Shown piece by piece: positions 10,839-22,955 of a stretch of DNA of 64,000 nucleotides. Each line of letters starts with the position of its first letter. Position 1 is the first letter of the stretch. The position numbers and the translations under genes were made by a program. Where the stretch lies: contig OZ218956.1 in assembly GCA_965112735.1 (NCBI GenBank), positions 2,232,001 through 2,296,000 of the forward strand, read 5' to 3'. The DNA comes from Phaeosaccion multiseriatum (taxonomy: Eukaryota; Ochrophyta, other classes). The notes under the pieces were generated by a model. The model worked only from the letters and a program-made list of their open reading frames with translations. It was not told the origin of the DNA and did not search any database.

Positions 10839-12443
10839 ATGCTACCACCGCAGCTTCTGCTACTGCTGCTGGTGCTGCTTCTTCTCGACGCTCCTCCCTG
10901 TGCTGCTCTCACCCTCTCTCCACCGCTGCAGGCCTCGTCTTCACCCCAGGCAAGGGGGCTTGGAGAGGCTCCTGCTGCTGCTTCTGGTGCGGCTGGGACA
11001 GCATCCGCGCGCCCTGTCGTCCTTGTGGTTGGGGGTGGAGCGGCTGGGTTCTTCGGTGCCATCCGTATCCTCGATGCATCCTCGGCCTCTGCTGAATCAG
11101 ACTCAAGCCCGAGCGTTCGGGCTGTGGTCCTCGAGCAGTCCAACAAGCCATTGCTCAAGGTGAAGATCTCGGGAGGTGGCCGCTGCAACGTCCTGCATGA
11201 TAATACCAAACCTGTGCGGGAGATCAGCCAGGGGTACCCGCGGGGGCAGAAGGAGCTTCTCGGGGCGCTGAGCAAGAGCTTCAGCCCTATAGACACCGCC
11301 AACTGGTTCACAAGTCAAGGAGTGGAGCTAAAGACGGAGCCGGACGGACGCATGTTTCCGGTCACCGACAGCTCGCAAACTGTCATCGAGAGCCTCACTC
11401 GTAAGGCACAGAAGGGGTGATGGTGCTTTGGTCTGATGAATGCCTAATAGCCTTCACGCTCGCGACTTGACCCACTGCCCGCCTGCCGTGTGCTGTGTCC
11501 ACGCCCTTTGGATGGCGAAACCAAGGCACCACAACCGACACACTGACCGTCATCCCTCTCGCTGCTTTGCTGCTGTTTCCCCCTCCCTCCCCTCCCGGCC
11601 CCAAGGACGAGCAAGTAGCCTCGGAGTGGAAGTGCTGACTCAAGCCAAAGTCAAGACCATTGCACTTGCAGGAGCAGGAGCAGGAGCAGCAGCAGGCGGC
11701 GAGGGCTTTACCGTGACTTTCTCGGTCCCAGAGAAGCAAGCGTCTCTCGCAGGGCACGTGGAGGGCGTCTTTCCTGCTGCGTCAGTTGAGGAGCCGGCGG
11801 CCGAGGAGGCGTCTGTGGCGGGGGCACGCGGCAGCGGCAGCAGTGGCAGTGGCACAGAGTTCTCCATCCATGCCGACTACGTACTCCTTGCGAGTGGATC
11901 GGCGAGAGAAGGCCACAGGTGAGGGAAGGGCTTGGGGGAGGGGGGGGTGTGCCGATGGGAAGAGGAGGACCCGACTTGCGCGCCACACGCACGTCCACAG
12001 ATTGATTCAAAGGAGTCAAAATAGACTTGCCAGTAGAGTCGCTCATTGACAGGTGTCAAGACAGATGGATCAGATAGGATGCTCGAGAGGGTTGATCTCC
12101 AGCCTGTTTCGGGGTTGAGGAGCGAGAGAGAGAGAGCGAGAGAGAGGCTCTGGCACACACGTCAAGAGCTCTCGCCTCACCATCCCATCCCACACCCAAT
12201 CACCCCCCGACCGTGTTTCGTATCACCAACAGGTGGTGCGAGGCCCTGGGCCATCGCGTGGAGCAGCCCGTGCCCAGTCTCTTCACGCTCAGCACGGAGT
12301 CTCCAGTGCTGGACGGTCTGGCAGGGATTGCCATGCAAGTGAGTGCAGAGCTCCGTCCCGATTCGCGCCCCACGCCACCGCCGTCTCCCGTGCTCGCGGC
12401 CCCTACCGCTGCTTCGAAGCCTGGCCTAGAAGGAGAAGCAGGG

Positions 12444-12484
<41 letters not shown>

Positions 12485-15400
12485 TGGAGGAGGAGGAGGA
12501 GGAGGAGGTGGTGGTGGTGGTGCCGGGGGGACGGGAACGCCGAAGAAGAGAAGGAGGAAGAGGAAAGGTGCCAAGGGTGGAGGAGGAGCCGCTTCCGACG
12601 GCGGGGCGCTGTTCCAAGAGGGGCCCCTCCTTATCACTCACACGGGGGTGTCAGGACCCGCCGCTCTGAAACTGTCGGCGTTCGGCGCAAGGGCCCTGCA
12701 GGAGTCGGGGTACAGGGCCCAACTTATCGTTAATTGGGCCGTCGGTCGCACCCAACAGCAGGTGTTAGAGGTGAGCAGCGCAAGTCAACAAACTACTCTC
12801 CCCCCGCGCTACTGACTGCTGCTCCTCTTGCTGCTGCTCCTGCGGCTGCTCCTCCTGCTGATACAGTCTCTGACACTGCTGCTCCTGCTACTGCTGTACC
12901 ACCAACTGGCTCCTCTTTCTTGCCGTCTGTACCACCAACTTCTCCTCCAGGAGGTGCAGATGGCCCGCGTGTCCCTGGCCAAGAAGCTCGTGGGGTCGTT
13001 CTGCCCTCTGCAGGACCTCTCGATGCCCAAGCGTCTGTGGCAGGCACTCGTCAAGTCGGCGGGGGTGCCTGAGCAGAGGCAATGGAGCGAGCTGCGCAGG
13101 TGGGGGAGTGAGGGGGGCAGTCCAAGTGACTGTGGTGGTGCTGTGCTTGTGCTGTGGTTGTGGTGGTGGGGGGCAGGCCCTTCGTCTTCTGTTCCTTGTT
13201 CCTTGTGGGTCTGTGGGACGAGCGTCTCTCCATCCCTCCCTAGGGTTCGCTCTCATCTCCCAATGCATGTATGTACACAGCAGATGTATGCATCTCTCTC
13301 CCATACTTCTTTCTAACTTCACCTCCCCCCGTTCCCTTTCCTCACTCTCCTTGCCGTCTTCTTTCCCTCTCTCCCTCCCTCCCTCCCTCCCTCCCTCTCT
13401 CTCTCCCTCCCTACCTCCCTCCCTCCCTCCCTGCCTTCCTTCCTTCCTCCCTCCCTCCCTCCCTCCCTACCTACCTCCCTCCCTCCCTCTCTCTCTCTCT
13501 CCCTCCCTCCCTCTCTCTCTCTCCCTACCTCCCTCTCTCCCTCCCTACCTCCCTCTCTCCCTCCCTCCCTCCCTCCCTCCCCCTCTACCTCCCTCCCTCC
13601 CTTCCTTCCTTCCTTCCTTCCCTCCTCCGTCCCTTCCACCACCACCCCCTTGCTACAGCGGAGAGGCTGCTCTCCTCGCGCAGCGCCTCGCTCGGCTTGA
13701 GCTGCCCATCACGGGAAAGGGGGCCTTCAAAGAGGAGTTCGTTACTTGCGGGGGAGGTGAGAATAAATCAATGGATAAGAAGGATCAACGAACGTGTGGT
13801 GGTTGGTTGGCTCAGGTGGACAGATGGCGCACCCCCCTGTGATATTGGATATGAGACTTTTCAAGCTCCTTCCCCTCAAGCCGACCCGACGACTGGTCAT
13901 GGTCCTTGCTTGTTGTTTGTCGCCCTCTGCTCACTGCACCACACCACACCAAACCAAACGACACCATACGAACCACACCACAACCCACCCCATCTCTTAC
14001 TGTTCGGTACTGTACTGTGCTGTACTGAAGTATCTCTGGAGGACGTCAACATGAAGACCATGGAGGTGAGAGAGGGGGTGGATGAGGGTGGTTAAGAGAA
14101 GGGAGTAGAGAAGGGAGGGAGTGAAGGAGGGAAGGGAGGGAGTGGAGGAGGGAAGGGAGGGAGTGGAGAGAGTGGAGGGAAGGAAGAGAGTGGAAAGAGT
14201 GGAAGGAAGGAAGGGAGTGGAGAGAGTGGAGGGAAGGAAGAGAGTGGAGAGAGTGGAGGGAAGGAAGAGAGTGGAGAGAGTGGAGGGAAGGAAGGGAGTG
14301 GAGAGAGTGGAGGGAAGGAAGAGAGTGGAGAGAGTGGAGGGAAGGAAGAGAGTGGAGAGAGTGGAGGGAAGGAAGAGAGTGGAGAGAGTGGAGGGAAGGA
14401 AGGGAGTGGAGAGAGTGGAGGGAAGGAAGAGAGTGGAGAGAGTGGAGGGAAGGAAGGGAGTGGAGAGAGTGGAGGGAAGGAAGAGAGTGGAGAGAGTGGA
14501 GGGAAGGAAGGGAGTGGAGAGAGTGGAAGGAAGGAAGGGAGTGGAGAGAGTGGAGGGAAGGAAGAGAGTGGAGAGAGTGGAGGGAAGGAAGAGAGTGGAG
14601 AGAGTGGAGGGAAGGAAGAGAGTGGAGAGAGTGGAGGGAAGGAAGAGAGTGGAGAGAGTGGAGGGAAGGAAGAGAGTGGAGAGAGTGGAGGGAAGGAAGG
14701 GAGTGGAGAGAGTGGAGGGAAGGAAGGGAGTGGAGAGAGTGGAAGGAAGGAAGGGAGTGGAGAGAGTGGAAGGAAGGAAGGGAGTGGAGAGAGTGGAGGG
14801 AAGGAAGGGAGTGGAGAGAGTGGAGGGAAGGAAGAGAGTGGAGACACCTCCTGCAGAGGCGCGACGCTGTTCTCTGTGAGCTGTAGATGTGGATGATGCT
14901 ACCTCTCTCCGAGCGCTGTTGGCGCCAATTTGCCAATCGTGTCTGGTCCCCTCTCTTCTTCTTGTCCTTCTTCCTTTCTTTCTTTCTTTCTTCCTTCCTT
15001 CCTTCCTTCCTTCCTTCCTTCCTTCCTTCCTTCCTCCTTCCTGCCCTTCCCTCCTTCCTTCCCTCCCTCCCTCCCCTTCTCTCCTTCCTTCCCTCCCTCC
15101 CTCCCTCGCTCCTTTCTTCAGAGTAAGGTGACTCCGGGTCTGTTCTTTGCAGGCGAGGTTTTGAACATCGACGGCATCACCGGAGGTAAAGCAAAGTGTT
15201 TCTGTATAGACAGAGGGCAGAGGTCCATTGTGTTCTCTAGAGATTAGAGAGGTCGATAGAAGAGGTCAGACGTAAAGGGGGTTACAGTGTAGTGGGTCGG
15301 TCTCTTGAAGTTTGCGCTTGTGCCAGCAGTTGTGGTCATTCCATTGGTGGGACCAGTCAGACCTATCGGAGACGTCTCATGTCTGTTACAACCCTGTCTA

Positions 15401-15605
15401 TCCGCCTCTCTCCCTCCCTTCGTCCCTCCTTCCCATTCTTCCTCCCTTCCCTCCCTCATGCCCTCCCTTCCCTCCCCTCCCTTGTCTCGTCTCACTCCTG
15501 ACCTGCCCTGGTCCTGACACCTGCTTAGGCTACAATCTGCAAAGCGCTTGGACCACAAGCTTTGTCGCCGGCTCGTCTATCGCCGAGAAGCTGGCTCCGA
15601 GCTGA
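10839..15605 (+). CDS. HI0933/BaiN-like FAD-dependent oxidoreductase with secretory leader
   Basis: Eight exons: 10839-11400, 11606-11918, 12233-12770, 12951-13099, 13659-13756, 14031-14065, 15122-15185 and 15529-15605, giving 611 residues. A Leu-rich signal peptide ([16 protein letters not shown]) precedes the FAD-binding motif [11 protein letters not shown] (GGGAAG at about 65-70). Then come the family signatures [34 protein letters not shown] and [20 protein letters not shown] near the C-terminus. The family is flavoproteins of largely unproven function; some bacterial members reduce bile-acid intermediates. Oddities: a poly-Ala then poly-Gly then Lys/Arg-rich insertion (about 355-410) just before LITHTG; a 35-base exon; and a 1,056-base intron made largely of minisatellite. 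The leader suggests ER or plastid delivery, which is inferred. Confidence 0.9.
13360..13640. repeat. (CCCT)n-type pyrimidine microsatellite abutting an acceptor
   Basis: About 280 bases of CCCT/CTCT/CCTT tetranucleotides fill intron 4 of the flavoprotein gene and end about 20 bases before the acceptor CAG at 13656-13658. It looks like an expanded polypyrimidine tract. Confidence 0.85.
14130..14845. repeat. 27-bp purine minisatellite in a flavoprotein-gene intron
   Basis: Roughly 25 copies of a 27-bp all-purine-plus-T unit occur here, composed of GTGGAGGGAAGG, then AAGAGAGTGGAGAGA, with an A/G variant in the middle. Because 27 is a multiple of three and the unit lacks stops, several frames stay open on both strands, but this is intron 6 sequence (14066-15121), not coding. 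Confidence 0.9.
14972..15120. repeat. (TTCC)n / (CCCT)n pyrimidine tract before an acceptor
   Basis: A TTTC, TTCC and CCCT repeat run fills the 3' end of intron 6 of the flavoprotein gene, directly before the acceptor CAG at 15119-15121. It is complementary in type to the GGAA-rich minisatellite at the 5' end of the same intron. Confidence 0.85.
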
Positions 15606-15802
15606 CATGCACCTCTTTACGCGTATGAATGCACGGAGTCCTGAGGGTCTTGATCGGTGCGAAAGGAGCCCCGGCCGGAGGAGAGCCTCCTCTCGGCAGA
15701 CATGACTTTATGTCGCCGCCCAACAATGGCAGTGCTGCTGCTATTGCCACTACTGCTGCTGCTACTGGTGCTGCTGTGCTTCCGCTGCTACTGCTGCTGC
15801 TG

Positions 15803-15833
<31 letters not shown>

Positions 15834-17640
15834 CTGGTGGTGGTGCTGGGACTGCTGGGGGGCTTGTGCGCGAGCACTTCATGGCACGGCACGGCACTGC
15901 ACGGCACTGCACGGCACTGCATGGCACTGCACGGCACTGCACTGGGAGGGAGGTACCGCCGCCTCTGCGCTCTTGATGGGTAGCGAATAGGAAAGGGCGG
16001 GAGGGAGGGAGCTACAGCGAGTACGTACGTGCGTGCGTGCGTGGTGCGTGTGTGCCCGCCCTTGAGCCGTCGATGTAGATCATTGACTCAGGCGTATCAT
16101 TTGGATAAAAAGACTGCCAGCCTAATCGGGCGAAGAAGACGAGGACGACGACGACAAGAACCACCACGCCGCAGTATGGAGAGAGTGAGAGAGAGAGAGA
16201 GAGAGATAATGGGCAGGGAGGGAAAACCTATATCCATTGCTGCGGCTGCCTCCTCAGCAACAGGCTCCCCTCCCCGGCAGCAGCCTCCTCAGCATCAGCA
16301 GCTACCTCGGTAATGCCTCTTTCGCACACGCTGCCTCACGTTTCACAGTTGACAAAGGAGCGTCAGTATCAGCGAGGAGTGGTTGGCTTGACAGAGACTG
16401 TTGAAGGGTCGCTTGCCGAGGCTGGTGATGCTGCTGAGGCTGCTGCTGGGGAGGTACACCTCCTCAGCATCAGTAGCTGCCTCAGCAAGCGACCCTTCAA
16501 CAGTCTCTGTCAAGCCGGCAGGGCGAGGTATCAGCAGGGGCAGGAGGAGGTGCGCAGAGCGGACCAGGCCATAAAGGGGAGGAGAAGGAGGAGGAGGAGG
16601 AGGAGGAGGAGGAGGAGGAGCTGGTGGTAGTGGTGGTGGTGGTGGTGGTGGTGGTGGTGGTGGTGGTGGTGGTGGTGGTGGTGGTGGAAACAGCTGCGCG
16701 AGTGGTGCTTGGATGGTTGGCTGGATCCTCTCTTGTGGGCCTTGGCGCGAGTCGAGCTGGAGAGAGAGCAGTAAGCCCCTGCCCTTGGTTCCTTCGCTCC
16801 CGGGGAATCGTACAGCGCTTACCATACCACATCCACACACTCCGCTCTCGCGGCCGTTTGCAGGCACCAGAGAGAGAGAAGAGAGAGAAACACTGAACGA
16901 AGAAGTTGTCTTTTTGAAGACTGTCATGCTTTTGCTCTCTCTCTTTCTCTCTCTTAATCGGAGACTCTTGGTACAAGTACAGTTGTAACCCTCTTGAGTC
17001 CACAAGAGCAAAGGCCTGGTGGCCATTCATGGATTCCTTTTGAATTGCGCACATGTATTTGTTTTAACTCCACTGATACATCCCCCCCCCCCTCCCAATC
17101 TAACCTCGAGCCCCCACACCCGAGCTTCACCCCCCCGCAGCGCTGGCGCAGACCCATCGTAGCCTTCCCTACTTTGTTGTGTCCCTTGTGCTACCATCAG
17201 CTGCTGCTTGCTTCCCTGCTCGCCTGCCCCCCCCTCCCCGTATGCCTCTACTTGTACCGTACTCTCCCCCCGTTCCTCCTCCTGCCCCTGCAGCACCACT
17301 CTCGTTTAGTGTAATTTGCAGGCAGCAGGCCGTTTCTTGCCCTCTTGTCCTTGTCGTGCCCACCGGAGAATTGGGGGGGGGGGGGAGGTGCGCAAGGCTC
17401 GAGGCTCACGCAACACCTCCGTGGTATGGTACACACATTCTACATAATACAAACTAGTACTGACACAGACGTGTTGTCGCCCCCCTCCTCTCCCTCCCCC
17501 CCCCCCTCCCGTCCCCTACCCTCTCGTCCTCGACCGACGACCCGACCGACTCCCCCTCTCATATCTGATCAGAGCGCTTGCCTCCATCTCTTCATCCGCC
17601 CACTCAGCAGCAGCTACCCTCCTTCCTTCCTTCCCTCCCC
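15606..17640. other. 2-kb convergent intergenic region, no protein gene seen
   Basis: It lies between the flavoprotein and NEK kinase stop codons. It contains (CTG)n near 15730-15835, a 10-bp GGCACTGCAC repeat near 15885-15945, a hairpin at 16385-16516, (GGA)n near 16578-16620 and (GTG)n near 16623-16686. Longer open frames are artefacts of these repeats. I find no domain and no tRNA-like fold. Confidence 0.6.
16385..16516. repeat. Inverted repeat with perfect 32-bp arms (hairpin)
   Basis: The left arm at 16385-16416 begins GGCTTGACAGAGACTGTTGA and the right arm at 16485-16516 is its exact reverse complement over 32 bases. The 68-base spacer is itself partly self-complementary around the palindrome GAGGTACACCTC near 16451-16462, so the whole 132-bp segment could fold into one long imperfect hairpin. 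A diverged relative of the spacer text (CCTCCTCAGCATCAGCAGCT) lies just upstream at about 16285-16304. Confidence 0.85.
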
Positions 17641-19656
17641 TCACACTCCCATGAGAATGAGCTGGTCCATAAGGTTCCAGTACTGCAGCTTGTCGGCCCC
17701 AATCACCTTCTCCAACAAGGCTTGCACTTGATCATCATCAGCACCGTCGTACTTCTGCCCCTCGTACGTGACCCACCCATTCCCTTCGTCCTGCATGGCC
17801 ACGAGCAGGTCAAAGGCAAGTTTGAACTTCTCTGCCCCGAGGCCCTTGATGCACCGCTCCTTCAAGAAGTTGACTCGATCCACCAACCTCCCCACCGGGG
17901 TAGGCTTGTCCTCGGTAGGAGACATGGAAACCGCGGGGTAGGGGCTGACTACATCCTCGCCTCCGTCCTTCAAACCCCCTCCTCCTCCTGCTCCCCCCTT
18001 GCCTGCCTCCTTGCCTCGCCCGCCTCCTGCTGCTCCTCCTCCTCCCGCCGCATTCTTCTCGCCATCTGCCATGGAGAGCCTGGTGATAACGGCTGACACC
18101 TCGTCCTCTCCTCCCTCGGCCCCTTCGTCCTCCGAGTCACTGAGCTCAAGGTCGCGCTCTCCCTCTCCACTGGCCGACTTTGGTCGTGCTCCGTCGTTTG
18201 ACTTTGACTGTGTTGTAGTTGTTCCGAGGGGAAGAAAGGCAAAGGACAAGGAAGGGAAGGGAAGGGAAGGGAGAGAGGCAGGGAGGAAGGAGAGGGGTGG
18301 TGTCAGGGATGGTGTGGGAGTGAGAAGAGGATTCGAGAGGGGAAGGGAGGGGAGGAATGTGGTATCGCACCGTCGTAGGCAGAGCAACGGCCCTAACGGG
18401 CGTTTCCTTTCCGCCTCTGCATATTCAAAAATCACCACAAAGTACACACCCACCCACCCACCCACCCACCCACAATATGCACACACCCCACGCACCTGTC
18501 TCTTGAGGTCGTCCTTTAGCTGCTTGCACCTCTCCTCCGCCTCCGCAAGCTGCTCCTTGAGCTTCCTTTCTCGATCCGTCATGTCCTCCTCCAGCTCCGC
18601 CTTGTGTCCCTCCAAGTAGCGCAACATTTCATCCCCCACGATGGACGGGCGGCGAGCACGGCCCCCTCCCGGCGAGCGAGACGGCGTGCGTGAATGACCA
18701 CCTCCTCCGGCGACGGGGGAGTTGCTGCCCGAGCGAACGTTTCCGCTTCCGGATGCTGCCGGAATGTTGAGAGGGGGCAAGTCGACCACGCCGGCGCTGG
18801 GGCGACGTGGCGAGCCCGGGGAGGCAGGGGGAAGCATCTGCCGGGGAGGAGAGGTTGGTGCTCCGCGGGCGCTGCTGCTGCCGCTGCTGCTGCTGCTGCT
18901 TCCCTGTGGGGTGGGGGGCAAGCTACCGGAGGGGCGAGTAGAGGACGTGCTGCGGCGGTGGGAGGGTGACTCAGCGCGCTCAGCGTCCCCTCCCCCGCCT
19001 CCTCCTACGCCTCCTCCTACTCCGCTGGGCTCGGGACTCTTGCTCGTACTTCCGCGGCGGGCGGCTCCTGCCAATCGCGCCAGGAGGGAGGGACGGCGGT
19101 TTCGGCTGCCCCCTGGAGTCGACTGCCCCTCCTCTCCCACGGCGCTTCCTCCCGACCCCCCCGCCTTAGAGGAGGCGGAGGTAGGACGGGAGGAGGAGGG
19201 AGAAGGTCCGTCCGTCGGTGAGGAGAGAGCTGCGGCTCCCGAAGCAGCGGCGGCGGCGGCGGCGGACGAAGCGGCTCCAGCAGCATCGGCCTCGGTGAGG
19301 GATATGCGACTACGTGACGCCTTTCGGGGCGTGAAGGAGCGCCTCTTGCGATCCTCCGCCTTGGCACGCAGCCGCTCCAGGGCTAGCTCCGCAGCCTCGC
19401 GCTTCTCCTCCTCAATCTCCAGCTGGTGCTGCTGTTGCTGCCTCGAGCCTCCGTTGGGGCCATTGGCCGAGGAGGAGGGGGGGGAGGAAGAAGACGAAGG
19501 TCTGGGGGAAGAGGAGGGAGACGCCGGGGTTCCGACGCTGGATGAGGGCGAAGATGCCTCGCTGCTCGTGTTGCTGCCAGTTGCAAGCATATCGCTGAGA
19601 CCCAACTGCTCCAATTGCTCGGAGAGATGGTCCATTGACTCGCTCTGGAGAGGGAC

Positions 19657-19694
<38 letters not shown>

Positions 19695-20508
19695 CGAGCG
19701 AGAGCAGCACAGGGATGGAGGGGAGGGGAACAATGGGGTGTGGGGTGGGTCGGCGTGTGGGTGGGTGGAAGGGTGTGAGTTGAGTGTGTGTGTATTTCTT
19801 TTGTGTGAGGGAGAGAGAGAGTGCACACGGATGGGCAGATCCATCTCGTTGGGGAAGAGAGTCAACCCACCAGCGAGAGGGACGGCGGGCCTTAGAAAGC
19901 ACCACGCCGCTAGAGAGTGACTTTCCAACACCGTGCTCCAGCGGCAGGGAAAGCAGCAGCAGGAGATTTCTCACCCATCCATCATCATCCTTGACACCCT
20001 CCCTCCATGCCCCCCCCCCCCCTCCATATCACCAACTCCCTCACCTGATTGAAAATCTTCTCCTTCTTGAGGTCGTCGAGGAAGGTGGCGAGGTAGGGCC
20101 GCAGGGAGGGTTTCTTGAGCACTTGTTCAATGTCGGGCCTCCCTCGCGGGTTGGTGTTGAGCATGTCCTTGATCAGGCCTCGCAGGTTTCGCGTGTAACG
20201 GTTGGAAGGCGCGGGGTAACGACCCTTGATGATCTTGCAAGCCAGGCCTGTGGGGTTGGGGGAGGGGGAGAGAGAAGGAGGGGGGGGCGAGCCAGAGTCA
20301 GAGACAGATTAAGAGTCAAAAGTCGCCACACGTCAAGACGCATTACTCATCGTCATCAGAGAGGAACGGAGCAGGGACGAGAGAGTGCCTTTGTGTTGCT
20401 TGCCGCTTGTGTGCTCGCCCTTAAGTGAGTGAGTGCCTTGCTTGGGGGGGCGTTATACTTACCGTTGAGGCTTTCTCCGTCGAACGCGTGCTTGAGTGTG
20501 GCGAGCTC

Positions 20509-20539
<31 letters not shown>

Positions 20540-20778
20540 CTCTTGTGATTGTAAGGCGCGTTTTGGAAAATCTCGGGCGACATGTAGTACGGGGTGCCGA
20601 TGCACGTGCTGGCAAAGTCCATGGTGCCTTCCATCACCTGGTGTCCATTGTTTGGAGCGTGGGCGTGGAGGGTGGAGGGAGGAAGGGTGGGAGGAAGGAG
20701 TACGGGCGAGCGAGTGAGTGACTGAGCTGGCATAAACGTTTTTCACACATCAGTTCACACATGCACCCAGCCACACAA

Positions 20779-20832
<54 letters not shown>

Positions 20833-21561
20833 TCTGAGCTCGTGTTGTCGCTCGTCCTTGGGAAAAGGGGGGCTTTATCTGTCCCAGGACTAGAGCAGAA
20901 CACTTACGTACGAACAGAGCAGAACACTTACGTACGAACAGCCGCGGCAGGACTTCTCTCCTCTCTTCCTTCCTCACACATCACACACCTTGGCAGTGAT
21001 TCCAACCATCCACACACGACAAGCCCCTCCCCTTCCTAGCCAGCCCCAGCCTGTGGTCCTTTCGCCCGTTCCTTCCTTCCTTCCTTCCTTCCTTCTTACC
21101 TTGCTGATGCCAAGGTCTCCCAGCACGATTCTCCCGGAGCCTGTGATGAAGATGTTCTGCGTCTTAATGTCGCGGTGCAGAATGTGCCGTCTGTGCATGT
21201 AGTGAATGCCGAGGGCGATCTGAATGAACCAATGCATAATCTTGGTCTCTGTGAACATTTTGTTCACCTCCTTGGCTTGCTTGGTCACACGACCGCCCAG
21301 GTCACCCGAGTCGCAGTACTCCATGATGATGCATAGGCAGTTCTTGTAGATAAACGAGTCCCTAAAGCCACAAATGTTGGGGTGCTTGAGTCTCTGCATC
21401 AAGGCCGCTTCCTCGTGGCACGCGTCTTGCTCCTTCTTCTTCATGTTTTTGAGCTTGATGACCTTTGTGCACACAAGGTCCTTGCTCTCCTTGTGCTTCA
21501 TCAAGTACACCTTGCCGAAGCTTCCCTCCCCCAGCACCTTGCGTGGCTCATAGTCGTCCAT
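17641..21561 (-). CDS. NIMA-related (NEK) Ser/Thr protein kinase
   Basis: Five exons on the minus strand: 21100-21561, 20463-20637, 20045-20247, 18496-19644 and 17641-18207, giving 851 residues. The kinase domain is N-terminal (about 4-275). It has glycine loop GEGSFGKVY (11-19), the TKVIK lysine, [13 protein letters not shown], catalytic [13 protein letters not shown], then LGDLGISK, where the usual DFG is DLG, and [11 protein letters not shown], which is typical NEK activation-loop text. A long low-complexity Ser/Pro/Ala/Gly region with a coiled-coil ([19 protein letters not shown]) follows. The C-terminus ([20 protein letters not shown]...) matches the conserved helical tail of NEK1/NEK5-type kinases. 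Such kinases act in cilia, centrosomes and the cell cycle. Assignment to the NEK1-like branch is from the tail and is moderate in confidence. Confidence 0.93.
20773..20830. repeat. (CA)n microsatellite in NEK intron 1
   Basis: A (CA)n run of about 50 bases lies in the middle of the first NEK intron. The donor end of the same intron, on the minus strand, reads GTAAGAAGGAAGG and runs into a GGAA tetranucleotide repeat (21068-21095). Confidence 0.8.
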
Positions 21562-22290
21562 GATGCTACTTAGCGAAGTTAGACTCCCTCGCTGACGTGT
21601 CTACTACTACTGCCGATCCTACGGGAACTCCCCACGTCCTCCTGCTACTGGTGCTCCCTTCCGCCGTGGGTGGAACGCGACAGCTGGGTGGTTGGAACGC
21701 TCCTACCGCTCAGTGCGCTGCAGAGCGTGTGCTTCTTACGAGTATATCCTCTGCAAGGCACGACCACTGCGGAGCCGAGGGGAGATTGCCGCGAGAGAGG
21801 CAAGAGAGGGCAGGGAGCGGACGGAGTCAGAGGAGGGTGAGGCTTGAGGCGGAACTTCGCCGTGCTTGCCGTGCGGCTCCACCGAATTGAAGCTCAATGC
21901 CCAAGTCCAAGCCTGCTCCTGCGAAGTGCGATGAAGAATCCTGCTCCTTCACACCCTCAACAGCAGCAGCACCACCACCAACATTCCAAGTTCTCTGCCC
22001 CGCTGTACCTGTTCTCTCCCTTTAAAGCTTGTCTTGTGTCCTCGCTGTCTTAGCGAAACAGCCGCAATAGAGTCACCCCGGTATGTCTTCCTCACATGTG
22101 TGGGATGACCGTCTCTTTCAGTGGAGGATTGATTTCGGCTCGACGCAGCAGCAATTTAGCAATTCGTACTGATTGATTGCCCTATCTCGCCGTTGATCAT
22201 TCGCCCAAACCCGCCTAAAAGTAACGCATTTCTTGAAACTGTACACCTCGATTCGGAACGTCACGTGAACTTTTTCGACCCCAGCGATCG
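21562..22290. promoter_or_regulatory. Upstream region of the NEK kinase gene
   Basis: This is the 5' flank of the minus-strand NEK gene, and nothing transcribed toward it is recognised. It is lower in GC than the repeat block to its right and contains no clear ORF. It presumably holds the NEK promoter. Confidence 0.4.
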
Positions 22291-22810
22291 ACAGCGAGGT
22301 TTCTCTGGCTTCTGAGCGTGTGCTGTGTGTGTGGCGTGTGTGTGGCCGTAGCCCCCTCCTGGCTTCGGGCTTCTGGCCGCAGGCTAGCGCTGGCTTATGG
22401 CCGCAGGCCAGACGGTTTGGCTTCTGGCTTCTCCGGCTGGGAGAACAAAAAGAATGGGGGGAGGGGGGGAGGGGCTCACTACTGTCCTGCTGACTTCTGA
22501 AGCCGCAGGCCCAGCCCCTGGCTTCTTGCTTTCGGCCGCAAGCCGCCTCTGGCTTCTGCTTATCGGGGGCCAGCCAGAGAAACCTCGCCTGGGGCCGAAG
22601 AAAGAGATGCGCATGAGGTGGAGGAAACCTTTCTTCGGCTCCAGACTGGCCTAGAAGCCTATGCTCTAGGCCCTAGGCCGAGCGGCCTACGCCCGCTCTA
22701 GGCCTAGGCCGGCGGCCGTTGGCCGCTCTAGGCCGGCCATTTGTTCTCCCTAGGCCGGCGGTTCTAGACCTAGGCCTCGACCTATCTGATTAGTAATTAC
22801 GGCCGGCGCA

Positions 22811-22955
22811 GGGAGGGAGGGAGGGAGGGAGGGAGGGAGGGAGGGAGGGAGGGAGGGAGGGAGGGAGGGAGGGAGGGAGGGAGCGAGGGAGGGAGGGAGG
22901 GAGGGAGGGAGGGAGGGAGGGAGGGAGGGAGGGAGGGAGGGAGGGAGGGAGGGAG
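22811..22955. repeat. (GGGA)n microsatellite
   Basis: About 145 bases of GGGA tetranucleotide with a single GCGA interruption. It lies between a degenerate repeat unit on the left and the terminal inverted repeat of element A on the right. Confidence 0.9.

Noticed and set aside
14046-14936. Long minus-strand frame of repeated Ser-Leu-His-Ser-Leu-Pro
   Set aside because: It is the reverse reading of the 27-bp purine minisatellite inside an intron. Three frames are open for the same reason and none has start or splice context.
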